From assembly GCF_011044155.1 (NCBI RefSeq), contig NZ_CP049056.1, positions 3,786,001-3,850,000 of the forward strand: 64,000 nt of DNA. Reading direction: 5' to 3'. The translations under genes and the position numbers were made by a program. The stretch's first letter is position 1. Every line of letters begins with the position of its first letter. Positions 7,919 through 17,679 of this stretch are shown here, piece by piece. The DNA is from Pikeienuella piscinae (GTDB taxonomy: Bacteria > Pseudomonadota > Alphaproteobacteria > Rhodobacterales > Rhodobacteraceae). The notes under the pieces were generated by a model. That model did no database searches. It had not been told where the DNA came from and saw only the letters and a list, made by a program, of their open reading frames with translations.

Positions 7919-9334
7919 ATGAAGGCGGATATCGGACTGATTGGCGTTGGGGTGATGGGCGCCTCGCTGGCGCTTAATATGGCGGAGCATGGATACCGCG
8001 TCGCGGCGCATGACCGCGATTTCGACAAGATGCAGGGGGCGCGCGACGCCGCCGAGGGCATGTCCGGTGTCATCGAGGTGGCCGAGGCGCCGGAAGCGCT
8101 GATCGCCGCGATCCGCCCGCCGCGCGCAATCATCATACTTGTTCCGGCCGGCGCGGCGGTCGATGCGATCATCGCGCAGTTTCGCCCCCTGCTCTCCGAG
8201 GGCGATCTTCTGATCGACGCCGGCAACGCCAATTTTCACGACACGAGGCGGCGCACGGCGGCGCTGGAGGCGGAGGGGCTGGCCTTTCTCGGTATCGGAG
8301 TCTCAGGCGGCGCCGAGGGCGCTCGCCGGGGCCCTTCGATCATGGCTGGCGGTTCGCCCGCGCTCTGGGGCCGGGTCGAGGAGATGCTGAAGGCGATCGC
8401 CGCGCGCCACGACGATACACCCTGCTGCGACTGGTTCGGCCCCGACGGCGCCGGCCATTTCGTCAAGACCGTTCACAACGGGATCGAATACGCCGACATG
8501 CAGATGATCGCCGACGGCTATGGCGTGATGCGCGATGGGCTCGGAATGGAGCCGGGCGCCATCGCCGACGTTTTCGAGAGCTGGCGTGGAGGCCCGCTCG
8601 CCTCATATCTTGTCGACATCACCGCCGAGGTGCTGGCCACCACGGACGCCGGAACCGGCCGGCCGCTCGTCGATCTCGTACAGGACCGCGCCGGGCAGAA
8701 GGGCACCGGCGGCTGGGCGGCGCTGGAGGCGCTGCGGCTCGCCGCGCCAGCGCCCGCGATCGAGGCGGCGGTGGCGGCGCGCAATCTCTCGGCCCGCAAG
8801 ACCGAACGGACGCGGCTGGAGGCGATCTTCGGCCCGGCCGCGCGTCCGCTCGGAGACGCCCTGGGGACGGAGCGCGAGGCGGTGGCGGATATCCGCGACG
8901 CGATTCTCGCCGGCAGGATCGCAGCCTATGCGCAGGGCTTCGAAATCCTGCGCGCGGCCTCCGTCGAGTATGGCTGGGCGATGAACTTCGCCGCGATCGC
9001 CCGGGTCTGGCGGGCGGGCTGCATCATTCGCGCGGCGCTTCTCGACGATATCGCGGTTTCGCTGGAGGCGGCGCCGGAAACGAACCTGATTGGCGCGCCG
9101 CTTCTGTCGGAGATGATGCGCGGTGCCGAGAACGGATTGCGCCGCACGGTCTCCGCCGCCGCGGCGCGCGGGTTGCCTGCCCCGGCGCTCGCTTCGTCGC
9201 TCTCTTATTTCGATCAGCTCAGGACAGCCCGGGGGACGGCGAATCTCATCCAGCTTCAGCGCGATTTCTTTGGCCGTCACGGGTTTGAACGGCTGGATCG
9301 CGACGGCGCCGGCCTGCACGGGCCGTGGGCGTGA
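7919..9334 (+). CDS. gnd: 6-phosphogluconate dehydrogenase (decarboxylating)
   Basis: Oxidatively decarboxylates 6-phosphogluconate to ribulose 5-phosphate with NADP. The 471-residue product starts with a Rossmann GVGVMG at residues 8-13; the catalytic stretch GAGHFVKTVHNGIEYADMQ and the GQKGTGGWAA segment are present, and length is that of the classical form. The start at 7919 (GGAAG ahead) was chosen over a frame extension to 7814 because the Rossmann fold then begins at the N-terminus. Confidence 0.95.
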   Translation: MKADIGLIGVGVMGASLALNMAEHGYRVAAHDRDFDKMQGARDAAEGMSGVIEVAEAPEALIAAIRPPRAIIILVPAGAAVDAIIAQFRPLLSEGDLLIDAGNANFHDTRRRTAALEAEGLAFLGIGVSGGAEGARRGPSIMAGGSPALWGRVEEMLKAIAARHDDTPCCDWFGPDGAGHFVKTVHNGIEYADMQMIADGYGVMRDGLGMEPGAIADVFESWRGGPLASYLVDITAEVLATTDAGTGRPLVDLVQDRAGQKGTGGWAALEALRLAAPAPAIEAAVAARNLSARKTERTRLEAIFGPAARPLGDALGTEREAVADIRDAILAGRIAAYAQGFEILRAASVEYGWAMNFAAIARVWRAGCIIRAALLDDIAVSLEAAPETNLIGAPLLSEMMRGAENGLRRTVSAAAARGLPAPALASSLSYFDQLRTARGTANLIQLQRDFFGRHGFERLDRDGAGLHGPWA

Positions 9335-9708
9335 GCGTCCTGCGAGTCGTCGCAAATCTCCCGGCCGCCGATCCAGCGGCGGGGCGGGCGTTTTACTGCG
9401 GGGTCCTCGGCATGGAGGCGCCGATGGACATGGGCTGGATCGTCACCTTCGCGGCGCCGGGGGTGGAACAAGCGCCGCAACTCAGCCTCATGAGCGAGGG
9501 TGGCGGCGGCGCGCCGGTCCCGCCGCTTTCAGTCGAGGTGGATGATGTCGACGCCGCGTATGAGCGCGCGGTCGCCGCTGGGTTCGAGATCACCCGCGCA
9601 TTGGCCGATGAGCCCTGGGGCGTCAGGCGCTTTTTCGTGCGCGGCCCGGCCGGGGAGATCGTCAACGTCCTCGCCCATATCGACGCGGGGTTCAGCCGGC
9701 CAGAATGA
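9331..9708 (+). CDS. VOC/glyoxalase-family protein
   Basis: 125-residue single-domain vicinal-oxygen-chelate protein (glyoxalase/bleomycin-resistance superfamily). It has the usual beta-alpha-beta repeat: VLRVVANLPAADPAAGRAFYCGVLGME at the start and WGVRRFFVRGPAGEIVNVL at the end. Start GTG 9331 overlaps the gnd stop (GTGA); GTG 9325 is an alternative. Substrate unknown. Its last 17 bases overlap the convergent glycosyltransferase gene. Confidence 0.8.
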   Translation: MSVLRVVANLPAADPAAGRAFYCGVLGMEAPMDMGWIVTFAAPGVEQAPQLSLMSEGGGGAPVPPLSVEVDDVDAAYERAVAAGFEITRALADEPWGVRRFFVRGPAGEIVNVLAHIDAGFSRPE

Positions 9709-10792
9709 TCCGCGCGGTCGTCTCGGCGCCCGAAAGATCAACGAGTCCCGGCGGCGGGCCGGGCGCGGCGGCGGCGGTCTCCACGGCGGCGGCGAGGGAC
9801 GGGGGATCGGACGCGCAGAGACGGTGAAATCCGGGCAGGCGGGCGAAGGCGGCTGCGCGGATCAGCTGTTCCTTCTCGCCGCCCTCTTCCATCGGCGCGA
9901 TCACCGCCGGGGTTCCTGCAGTAAGAAGATCGGTCGCCGTGTTGTAGCCAAGGAGGCTGACCGAACAGGCGGCCACGGCAAGCCGGGCGCGGTAATCCGC
10001 CGCCGCCGGCTCCACGATCACTGGCGCGCCTGCGGCGAGCGCCTGCAGCCGCGCCGCCTCCACCGCCGCATCCGCGCCGCCGACGCGCAGCCGCCAGCGG
10101 CGCCGTCCGCCCCGCGCGGCTTCGATCGCGCTCTCCAGTATCCCGCGCCCGATCACCCCGCCGCCGACCGCCACCAGCACGTCACCGCGGCCCTCGGGGG
10201 CGGGCGCAGGGGCGGGCGCGGCGACATAGCCGGTGTGGCGTATCATCGACGCGAACGCATCGGCTGGCGGCCAGGTTTCGGCCAAAGGAATCAGCGCGGC
10301 GTCGCCATGGACAAGCACGGCGTCGTAGAACGCGCGGAGACGCGCGGCGGTTTCCGCCGCTCGGCCGGGTTTGCGTTTCGGCTCCAGCACGTCCCGGATG
10401 GAGGCGTAGATCCGCGCGCGGCCCTTGGCGCGGGTCAGGAGCGCAGTAAATTCACCCGCCAGCGCGCGGCGGCCGAAAGGGAACAGTTCGGTCACCAAGG
10501 CGTCCGGCGCGAATGCTTCGAAGAGCGCGACGAGTTTCGCGGCGCGGGCGTCGAGGTCCGCGGCGCTCGCCACCCCGTCCGGCGTCAGCAGCCGGCTGTA
10601 ATCGACGCCGTCGGACCAGACTGGCGGCAATTGTTCGACCCGTACGCCTGAAGCGTCTAGATGATCGATCGCCCGTCCGCCGGAGACGACCAGCGTCTCC
10701 GCCCCCGCCGCTCGGAGGGCTTGCGCGATCAGCAGGATGCGCGCGAGATGCCCGGCTCCCATCAGCCCGGTGACGACCAGCATCACCCTCAT
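9692..10792 (-). CDS. MurG-like glycosyltransferase (paralogue 2)
   Basis: 366-residue predicted glycosyltransferase of the GT-B/MurG-like type. N-terminal motif TGLMGAGHLARILLIAQAL, then IRDVLEPK, then the C-domain GGGVIGRG and the acceptor/nucleotide region LLGYNTATDLLTAGTPAVIAP. It shares the same motif order with the product of 13738-14952, so the two look like paralogues. Last gene of the five-gene minus-strand operon; its ATG overlaps the phosphatase stop by 4 nt. Sugar and acceptor unknown. Confidence 0.8.
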   Translation of the reverse strand: MRVMLVVTGLMGAGHLARILLIAQALRAAGAETLVVSGGRAIDHLDASGVRVEQLPPVWSDGVDYSRLLTPDGVASAADLDARAAKLVALFEAFAPDALVTELFPFGRRALAGEFTALLTRAKGRARIYASIRDVLEPKRKPGRAAETAARLRAFYDAVLVHGDAALIPLAETWPPADAFASMIRHTGYVAAPAPAPAPEGRGDVLVAVGGGVIGRGILESAIEAARGGRRRWRLRVGGADAAVEAARLQALAAGAPVIVEPAAADYRARLAVAACSVSLLGYNTATDLLTAGTPAVIAPMEEGGEKEQLIRAAAFARLPGFHRLCASDPPSLAAAVETAAAAPGPPPGLVDLSGAETTARIILAG

Positions 10793-11382
10793 CGCGCGAT
10801 CAGTCTCGCCTCCGGCCCATGCGCGACGGGAACGCCCGCTTCGTCGAGCGTCACGGGATAAATCCGCTCTCGTTTAATCCGGAAAGGCTCGACCCTGTCG
10901 AAATTCCATCCCCAGGCCTTGGCGAGAATCACCCGCATCACCCCTCGGTGCAGCACCATAAGGGCCGGCTGGTTTGCGGCGGCGATGCGCGCCAGCGCCG
11001 GCGCGATCCGCGCCCAGGCGTCTTCCGGGCTTTCCCCGCCCGGCGGACACTTGCCCCATCCCCAAGTCTCGACATGGGCGTAGCCGGACGAGGCGTCCGC
11101 GAGCAGGTCTGCGCCGCGCCGGCCCTCCCATACGCCCCATGAAAGCTCGATCAGCGCGGGCTCGATCTCCGGCGCGGCGCCGGTCAGGAGTTTCGCGGTT
11201 TCCTCGGACCGGGCGAGCGGCGTCGCGATCAGCCGCGCCCCGGCCCATTCGGGGGGCGGACGCAGCGCCGCCGCGCGCGCGCGCGCCGTAGCGGTCAGCG
11301 GCCGGTCCGTGCGCCCCTGTAGGCGTTTCGCGGCGTTCCAGTCGGTTTCGAAATGTCGGGTGAGGCCGATGGTTACGTTCAA
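10789..11382 (-). CDS. Histidine phosphatase family protein
   Basis: 197-residue phosphoglycerate-mutase-like phosphatase. The phospho-acceptor motif RHFET (R9, H10) replaces the common RHG/RHGE, and the second histidine lies in VLHRGVMRVI. Further residues (LTATARARAAAL, ATPLARSEETA, ELSWGVWEGR) follow the family plan. It is embedded among four glycosyltransferase genes with 4-nt overlaps on both sides, so a role in removing phosphate from a glycan or sugar intermediate is a reasonable inference; the substrate is not shown by the sequence. Confidence 0.85.
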   Translation of the reverse strand: MNVTIGLTRHFETDWNAAKRLQGRTDRPLTATARARAAALRPPPEWAGARLIATPLARSEETAKLLTGAAPEIEPALIELSWGVWEGRRGADLLADASSGYAHVETWGWGKCPPGGESPEDAWARIAPALARIAAANQPALMVLHRGVMRVILAKAWGWNFDRVEPFRIKRERIYPVTLDEAGVPVAHGPEARLIAR

Positions 11383-12479
11383 ATCAGCGGCTCCAGCGCT
11401 TCGTTCAGCCGCGCCGCCGCGGCGTTGACGCCGTGGCGCGCCTTCATGTGCGCGCGCGCCGCCGTCCCGGCGGCGGCCAGGCGCGCCCGATCGTCGCTCA
11501 TTTCCAGGATCGCGGAGGCGAAACCCGCGGCGTCGCCGGGCGAGCAGAGGCGGCCTTGCGGGCCGATCACCTCTCTCACGCCGTCGCGGTCCTCCGCGAC
11601 GCAGGCGAGCCCCGCCGCCTGCGCCTCCAGATAGACCATGCCGAAGGCCTCGTTGACGCCCGGCCAGACGAACAGTTCCGCTCTTTCATAGGCTGCGCGA
11701 ATCGCGTCCCGGTCGTCGATCTGTCCATGAAACGCGATCCGCGCGCCGAACGGCGCGAAGAGCGCCTCGACCTCCGCTCGCGCCGCGCCGTCGCCGATGA
11801 TGTCGAGCCGCCATTCGCCTTCCAGCGCCGCCAGCGCAGCGGACAGAGCGCGATAGGATTCGAGCTTGTCGCCCGGTCGCATCATCGCAACGCACAGCAG
11901 CCGCAGCGGGCCGTCGCCCGGCGTCTTCGCGGCCGGCTCCGCCCCGAGCGCGGTGAAGGGCGGCAAGGCGATCAGACGCTGGTTGTCAGGCCTGTCGCGC
12001 TCAAGCGCGTCGAGTCCGCGCGGCTGGAGATGGAAGATGATCCGCGCCTCGTCCAGAGCGCGCTCGGAAGCCTGCGAGAAGCGCGCGTAGGGCCCGTCGA
12101 GACGTTTTTTCGCGCGATAGCCTTCGGCGATGACGTAGGGGATCGCCAATGCGCGCGCGACCGCCGGGCCGATCAGGTCGGGCGCCTTGTAATAGCAATG
12201 ATAGGTGAACCAGAGGGCGGGCGGCTCTCCCGTCCGGGCGTAGTCGGCGAGGAGCTTCACCACGATCCGCTCCGCTTCCTGAAAGAGCATGTCCTGCGCG
12301 GCCTTGTTGCCGTCGCGCTGATGCGCGCGGAGGCGCGAGGCGAGACGCACATCCCATCCCGCGCGGTCGAGCGCGCGCATCATTAGCCGGGCGATCCTGC
12401 GGTCGCCGGACGGGCTCGGATGGTCCGGCGCCTTCATCGGCGCATAAAACGCGACGCGACGACGCGAGGTCGTGCTCAT
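11379..12479 (-). CDS. Family 4 glycosyltransferase
   Basis: 366-residue GT-B glycosyltransferase. The N-domain starts RRVAFYAPMKAPDHPSPSGDRRIARLM; the C-domain has LLCVAMMRPGDKLESYRAL, DIIGDGAARAEVEALF and the nucleotide-sugar site WPGVNEAFGMVYLEAQAAGLACV with the conserved E-x7-E pattern. Overlaps of 4 nt with both neighbours mark it as part of one operon. Specificity unknown. Confidence 0.85.
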   Translation of the reverse strand: MSTTSRRRVAFYAPMKAPDHPSPSGDRRIARLMMRALDRAGWDVRLASRLRAHQRDGNKAAQDMLFQEAERIVVKLLADYARTGEPPALWFTYHCYYKAPDLIGPAVARALAIPYVIAEGYRAKKRLDGPYARFSQASERALDEARIIFHLQPRGLDALERDRPDNQRLIALPPFTALGAEPAAKTPGDGPLRLLCVAMMRPGDKLESYRALSAALAALEGEWRLDIIGDGAARAEVEALFAPFGARIAFHGQIDDRDAIRAAYERAELFVWPGVNEAFGMVYLEAQAAGLACVAEDRDGVREVIGPQGRLCSPGDAAGFASAILEMSDDRARLAAAGTAARAHMKARHGVNAAAARLNEALEPLI

Positions 12480-13741
12480 GCGACTTGCGCCGCCGGCGGC
12501 TGGCTGAGCGCCGTCCGCAACAGTTCTTCGAGCATGTCTATCCCCCGCTCCATGCCGAACTCCCGCGTGAGCCTATCATATGCTGCGCCCGCCATGGATG
12601 TGCGAATCGCAACATCGCCGATTACTTCGGCCAGCCCTTTCGCGAGGGCGTCGGGCGCGTCGGGTGGAACCAGCAGCCCTTCCAAGCCGTTTCCGATGAA
12701 TTCGGGAATCGCGGAAACCGTGGTGGAGACGATCGCAACGCGCTGGCTCGCCGCCTCCATCAGCACGTTGGGCAGGCCGTCGCGGTCGCCATCGCCGGCG
12801 ATCTTCGACGGGAGGACGAAGACATCCGCCGCGCGCAGGGCGGCGATCACCTCGGTCTGATCGCGTTTGCCACGCCATTCGACCCGATCGGATAGACCGA
12901 GCTGCGTGGCATGTCGCGCCAGCGCGTCCTTCAGCGGCCCGCCGCCGATATGGATGAAACGCCAGTTCACCTCCGCAGGCAGGCGGCCGAGCGCCGCGAG
13001 CAGATCATCATAGCCCTTTTTCGCCACCAGCCTCCCGACGGAGAGGAGGATGACCGGCTCCGTGCGCCCGTCGCGCGCGGGGCGGCTTTCGGGCGGCGGG
13101 GGGAACCGCGACAGGTCGAGCCCGTGATAGACGAGTGAAATCTTCGCCGGATCGGACGCGAGGGCCTTCAGATGCGCGGCTCCGGAGCCGGTGCAGGTGA
13201 CGCCGAAGCGGCAATCCGCGAGCTTCTCCGTCTTTTCCCACTCGGGGATCGTCCAGATGTCCTTGGCGTGCGCGGAGACCCCCCATTCGACGCCCCGGAT
13301 CAGCGCCGCATAGCGGGCGACCGAGCCCGGCGTATGCAGGAAATGCGCGTAGTGAAACTGCGCGGCGGGATCGATCTCGGCGGCGAGAACCAGCGCCTGG
13401 CCCCAGCGGCGCACCCGGTTCGGCGTGCGATCGCGCGCGAGATCGCGCAGCCAGACCCGGCGCGCGGCGGCGTAACCGGGCATCGCGCGCGCGGCGCGCC
13501 AGCCGTTGAGGACGCGAAGCGGCTCCTGATACAGATATTCTGGCAGGTAGCGCGCCCTGGCGCGGATCAGGTCGTGTATCGGGTGGGTCCGGTCGTCATA
13601 AGGTTGGCGAAGCGACCAGATGTCGAACACGAAGCCGCGATCCTCCAGCGCCTTCAGTTCCTGCGCGATGAAGGTTTCGGAAAGTCTCGGGTACCCCTTC
13701 AGCACCACGGCGAGCCGCGGCGCCGGCTGCGATTCGTTCAT
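12476..13741 (-). CDS. Family 4 glycosyltransferase
   Basis: 421-residue GT-B glycosyltransferase of the colanic-acid/exopolysaccharide type. KGYPRLSETFIAQELKALE at the N-terminus is a frequent opening of this subgroup; the C-domain shows LLSVGRLVAKKGYDDLLAAL, HIGGGPLKDAL and DGLPNVLMEAASQRVAIVST (E-x7-E-like site). Cytosolic, acting on a lipid-linked glycan or surface polysaccharide by analogy. Coupled by 4-nt overlaps to both neighbours. Confidence 0.88.
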   Translation of the reverse strand: MNESQPAPRLAVVLKGYPRLSETFIAQELKALEDRGFVFDIWSLRQPYDDRTHPIHDLIRARARYLPEYLYQEPLRVLNGWRAARAMPGYAAARRVWLRDLARDRTPNRVRRWGQALVLAAEIDPAAQFHYAHFLHTPGSVARYAALIRGVEWGVSAHAKDIWTIPEWEKTEKLADCRFGVTCTGSGAAHLKALASDPAKISLVYHGLDLSRFPPPPESRPARDGRTEPVILLSVGRLVAKKGYDDLLAALGRLPAEVNWRFIHIGGGPLKDALARHATQLGLSDRVEWRGKRDQTEVIAALRAADVFVLPSKIAGDGDRDGLPNVLMEAASQRVAIVSTTVSAIPEFIGNGLEGLLVPPDAPDALAKGLAEVIGDVAIRTSMAGAAYDRLTREFGMERGIDMLEELLRTALSQPPAAQVA

Positions 13742-14952
13742 CCGGCGGCTCGGATCGACCAGGTCGCGGCGGCGCGCTCGGTAATGGTGTCGAGCCCGCT
13801 CATCAGCCCGGGGACGGAATGCGCCGAAGGCGGCGGTTGGTCCCTGAGCCCGCGGATCGCCCGCGCCATCACCTCCGGGCTGTCGCCGTCGCGCGGTCGA
13901 TGGAGCATCCGCACGAGGCCAAGGCGTTCCGCCGCCTCGGTGCGGATATACTGCTCCAGCCGTGGCTTGATCCGCGGGGCGATGACCGCAGGTTTGTCGA
14001 GGCTGAGAATCTCGCAGAACGTGTTGTAGCCGCCCATGGCGATCACTCCGGCGGCGTCGGCCAGGAGGCGCTCCATTCGCGGATCGAAACTGAACGCCGT
14101 GACCCGTCCTTCCATCGCCGCCGCGCGGCGGTCGAACTCGGCGCGCCGGTCGGCGTTCAGAAACGGCCCGTAGACGAGAACGCCGTGGAACGGGATTCCG
14201 GGATCGGCCTCATAGGCCGCCAGCGCCCAGTCGATCAGCGCCTCGCCATCGCCGCCGCCGCCGGTCGTCACCAGCACGTAAGGCTCCGGCGGGGGCGTCC
14301 CGGTCAGCGGCCAGTCCGGCGTCTCGCGCCTCAGATATCCGGTGTAGCGGATCTTCTCCGTCACGCGCCGGGAGAGCGGGAGTCCTGCGAGGGGCTCGCA
14401 AATCTCGGGCAGGCCGTAAACCCAGATTTCGTCATAATATCGCTCAATCGCCGCGACAGCGTCCTTGCGCGCCCATTCCCGGCGCAGCGTCTCACGTTCG
14501 TCCAGCACGTCGCGCACCCCGAGCACCAGTCGCGCGCCGCGCGATTTCGCGGTCTCCAGCGTCGCCGTCAGTTCGTTGCGAAAGCCCCACGGCTCCTTGT
14601 CGACAATGACGAGATCGGGATCGAAGCTCTCTTCCGCGGCGGACAGCAACGCCGCGCGAAGGTGAACCGTATCCTCGATATCGAGTCCCAGATTATGCGA
14701 GGCGTAGGTGCCGTCCGGCATCTTCACCACGCCCGGCAGGCGGACATGGTCCACCCGGTCGGCGAAGTCGAACCGCCCGGCGATCGGCGATCCGGTCATG
14801 ATAAGCGCGGAAAGCGTAGGGTCGTCAGCCGCCAGTGCCTGCGCGATGGTGCGCGAGCGACGGAGATGGCCTAGGCCGAATGTGTCGTGGCTGTAAAGCA
14901 CAACCCGACGCCCTTGGCCCCGGCCCGCGCCGCTCCCGGCGAAATCAGTCAT
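13738..14952 (-). CDS. MurG-like glycosyltransferase (paralogue 1)
   Basis: 404-residue predicted glycosyltransferase and first gene of the operon. It begins with VVLYSHDTFGLGHLRRSRTIAQAL, then GVRDVLDERETLRREW, IRYTGYLRRE, TTGGGGDGEALIDWAL and the C-domain IAMGGYNTFCEILSLDKPAVIAPR. The shared series (GLGHL, RDVL, TGY, GGG, GYNT, AP) is the same as in the last gene of the operon, indicating a paralogous pair. Product unknown. Confidence 0.82.
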   Translation of the reverse strand: MTDFAGSGAGRGQGRRVVLYSHDTFGLGHLRRSRTIAQALAADDPTLSALIMTGSPIAGRFDFADRVDHVRLPGVVKMPDGTYASHNLGLDIEDTVHLRAALLSAAEESFDPDLVIVDKEPWGFRNELTATLETAKSRGARLVLGVRDVLDERETLRREWARKDAVAAIERYYDEIWVYGLPEICEPLAGLPLSRRVTEKIRYTGYLRRETPDWPLTGTPPPEPYVLVTTGGGGDGEALIDWALAAYEADPGIPFHGVLVYGPFLNADRRAEFDRRAAAMEGRVTAFSFDPRMERLLADAAGVIAMGGYNTFCEILSLDKPAVIAPRIKPRLEQYIRTEAAERLGLVRMLHRPRDGDSPEVMARAIRGLRDQPPPSAHSVPGLMSGLDTITERAAATWSIRAAG

Positions 14953-15158
14953 CCCTCTGCTCTCCCTGCGTCGGGATTTTGCGGTCTGGCCGCTTCGTTA
15001 CCAACTTTACAAGGCGAAAGTCCGAAACGCCAGCCTGCGGCGCCGCGCGGCGCGTCGGTTCCGGTCGGTTCTGTCGCGATGTCGAAATTCCGGTGAATTG
15101 AGCGGCGACAAGGGTTAGAGTCGCGCGTCCGACGCCCGAAGCCAAGCGGAGCCGCCCA

Positions 15159-17567
15159 TTGACGCCCCAGATCCGAAATCTGCTCTCGCCGATCCTCGCT
15201 CTGATTTGCGCTTTCGTGCTGTGTGTTTCTTTCGCTGACAGGGCGGCGGCGCAGAGCGCGGCGGACTATGGCTCCATCGCGGGCGCGGCGGCGGGTGGAG
15301 CGGGCGATCCGCCGCCGGCGCCGTCCGAGCAGCCGGCGGCGGACGACGGCCCAGATATCGCCGCCTACGGCCAGGTTGCGGAAACCTACAAAGCCGCGTC
15401 CGCGCTTGAAATGACCCAACAGCAGGTCGGGGTCTTCCGGCAGAAAACCCGGCGCATTTTCGGCGCGACCGGCGAATATTTCGAACGTATTGGCCGTACA
15501 CTGGATGAGGCGAGTCCGACGGGGCATCGGGGATATTTCCTCGGCGTGTTGCTTTTCACCCTGATCCTCCTCGCGATCGGCAGGGCGGGAGCGCAGATCT
15601 ACGCCCTTTACGTCGCGCTCCCGGTGATGCGGCGACTGCAAAAGCCGAATCCGGTCGGCATTGTCGAGAAGCTGCCGGTTCTCGCGGCCCGTGTCGGGTT
15701 GCAGATCCTCGGCGTGCTGATCACGCTGGTGATCGCGGTCGCGGTCGGGTCCGGTTTCTATCAGGAGGACGAAGCGACGCTGAAGACGGCGATCGCGATC
15801 GCCTCGGCCTTCGCGACGCTGCAGTTGATCGACGTGCTCTGGCGCATGGTCGTCTCGCCCTATCTGCCAGACTACCGGATCCCGACGCTTTCCGACGCGG
15901 AGGCGCGAAGGCTTTATCGGTGGCTGTCGTTCAGCGCGCATTTTGGCGTCGCGACGATCTTTTTCGCCGTCTGGCTGAAGGAGGTGGGCGCCGACGAAGA
16001 GGTGATCGCGCTCACCCGTATCGGCGCCAGCGGCGTATCGGTGCTGCTCGTTCTCGGCCTGATCCGGCAGTGCGGCGGCGCGGTCACGACGGCGATGCTT
16101 GGCGGAGCGAAACGGTCTGAGGCGACGTGGATCGCGGCGATCGCGTCACTGCTCTGGCGGCCGGTCGTCGCCCTGTACATGGTCTTCGCGTGGGCCGAGA
16201 TGAGCTACCGGTTGATCATGGGGCTGGAGCTCGGCGTGGCGCTTCTTGTCGGCGCGTTCACGGTGCTTCTGGCCGGGATCGTCGTTTATGCCGTCACGAT
16301 CTACGTGATCGAGCGCCTGTTCCAGCGGGCGCGGGCGATCCGTGCGGCGAACGTGGCGGCCGTCCGCGCCGAGCGCCTGGAGAATGAGGCGGACGCGGCC
16401 GATATTCGCGACGCGCTTCGTGATGTCGACGATGGCGACGACGGCGATGAGGAGGGGGGCGCCGGCCCGATCGCGTTCCGCGCGGAGCCGCCGCCGCGCC
16501 GGCGGGAGATGCGGACCTTCGAGGACCTCGCCCGGCGCACGGCCAGCCTCTTTGCGCTCGGCGCGGGACTTTACGCCATGGTCCGCGTCTGGTTCGGGGC
16601 GGAGGTGTTCGCCGAGGGTGCGCCGCTCGATACCGCGCAGGACCTGATCGATGTCATGCTGATCGGCTATCTCGCGTTCCACGCCGCCCGCATCTGGATG
16701 GACCAGAAGATCGAGCAGGAGGGTGGATACGACGTTCCGGCCGAGCCGGGCGACGAGGGCGGCGCCAAGGCGGCGGCGTCGCGTCTCGCGACGATTCTGC
16801 CGCTCTTCCGCTCCTTCGTGCTGCTCGTGATCCTGGTGAGCGTGCTCTTGATTCTTCTGATGAAGCTCGGCGTCAACATTGCGCCGCTTCTCGGCGGCGC
16901 CGGCGTCGTCGGTCTCGCTATCGGTTTCGGCGCGCAGAGCCTGGTGCGCGACATCCTTTCGGGAGTGTTCTTCCTGTCCGACGACGCATTCCGGAAGGGG
17001 GAATACATCGATATCGGCGAGGTGAAAGGGACGGTGGAGAAGATTTCGCTCCGCTCGTTTCAGCTTCGCCATCACCTCGGCGCGCTCAACACCGTTCCCT
17101 TCGGCGAGATCAAGCATCTGACGAATTTCAGCCGCGACTGGGTGATGATGAAACTGCCGCTGCGGCTGACCTACGACACCGATGTCGACAAGGTGAGGAA
17201 GCTGATTAAGAAGCTTGGGGAGCAACTGCTCGAACATCCGACCGAAGGACCGAAATTCGTCCAGCCGCTGAAATCGCAAGGTGTCTACATGATGGAGGAC
17301 AGCGCGATGATCATTCGGGTCAAGTTCATGACCCGTCCCGGCGATCAGTGGACGACGCGAAAACTGGTCTATCAGGAGATCCGTTCGCTCTTCGCCAAGG
17401 AGGGGATCAAGTTCGCGCACAAGGAGGTCACCGTGCGGATACCCGAGCTCGACGACCCGGCGCGCGAAGGCCAGATCTCGCATCAGGAGCGAACGGCGAT
17501 CGGCGCCGCGGCTCGCCGCGCGCTGGATGAGGATACGCCGGCGAAAGCGATGGCCGACGACCGGTAA
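15159..17567 (+). CDS. Large MscS-family mechanosensitive channel
   Basis: 802-residue inner-membrane channel, larger than E. coli MscS. It has a signal peptide (1-31, ending AAAQ), a periplasmic segment to about 120, roughly ten membrane helices, a cytoplasmic Asp/Glu-rich loop near 410-430 (DDGDDGDEEGG) and the MscS core from about 555: the pore helix LGGAGVVGLAIGFGAQSLVRD, the beta domain GEYIDIGEVKGTVEKISLR and FGEIKHLTNFSRDW. Start is TTG 15159 with GCGGAGCC ahead. It probably releases solutes on hypo-osmotic shock. Confidence 0.92.
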   Translation: MTPQIRNLLSPILALICAFVLCVSFADRAAAQSAADYGSIAGAAAGGAGDPPPAPSEQPAADDGPDIAAYGQVAETYKAASALEMTQQQVGVFRQKTRRIFGATGEYFERIGRTLDEASPTGHRGYFLGVLLFTLILLAIGRAGAQIYALYVALPVMRRLQKPNPVGIVEKLPVLAARVGLQILGVLITLVIAVAVGSGFYQEDEATLKTAIAIASAFATLQLIDVLWRMVVSPYLPDYRIPTLSDAEARRLYRWLSFSAHFGVATIFFAVWLKEVGADEEVIALTRIGASGVSVLLVLGLIRQCGGAVTTAMLGGAKRSEATWIAAIASLLWRPVVALYMVFAWAEMSYRLIMGLELGVALLVGAFTVLLAGIVVYAVTIYVIERLFQRARAIRAANVAAVRAERLENEADAADIRDALRDVDDGDDGDEEGGAGPIAFRAEPPPRRREMRTFEDLARRTASLFALGAGLYAMVRVWFGAEVFAEGAPLDTAQDLIDVMLIGYLAFHAARIWMDQKIEQEGGYDVPAEPGDEGGAKAAASRLATILPLFRSFVLLVILVSVLLILLMKLGVNIAPLLGGAGVVGLAIGFGAQSLVRDILSGVFFLSDDAFRKGEYIDIGEVKGTVEKISLRSFQLRHHLGALNTVPFGEIKHLTNFSRDWVMMKLPLRLTYDTDVDKVRKLIKKLGEQLLEHPTEGPKFVQPLKSQGVYMMEDSAMIIRVKFMTRPGDQWTTRKLVYQEIRSLFAKEGIKFAHKEVTVRIPELDDPAREGQISHQERTAIGAAARRALDEDTPAKAMADDR

Positions 17568-17679
17568 GACGATGCGCGCGCGGCATCCGCCGGCGGAGGG
17601 CATTTGCCTTTCCGGTAGCCGCGAGGCCGCCATTTCCGGCCAACCCCGCGACAGGGGCTCCAGGCGAGCGGCCGCGCGG

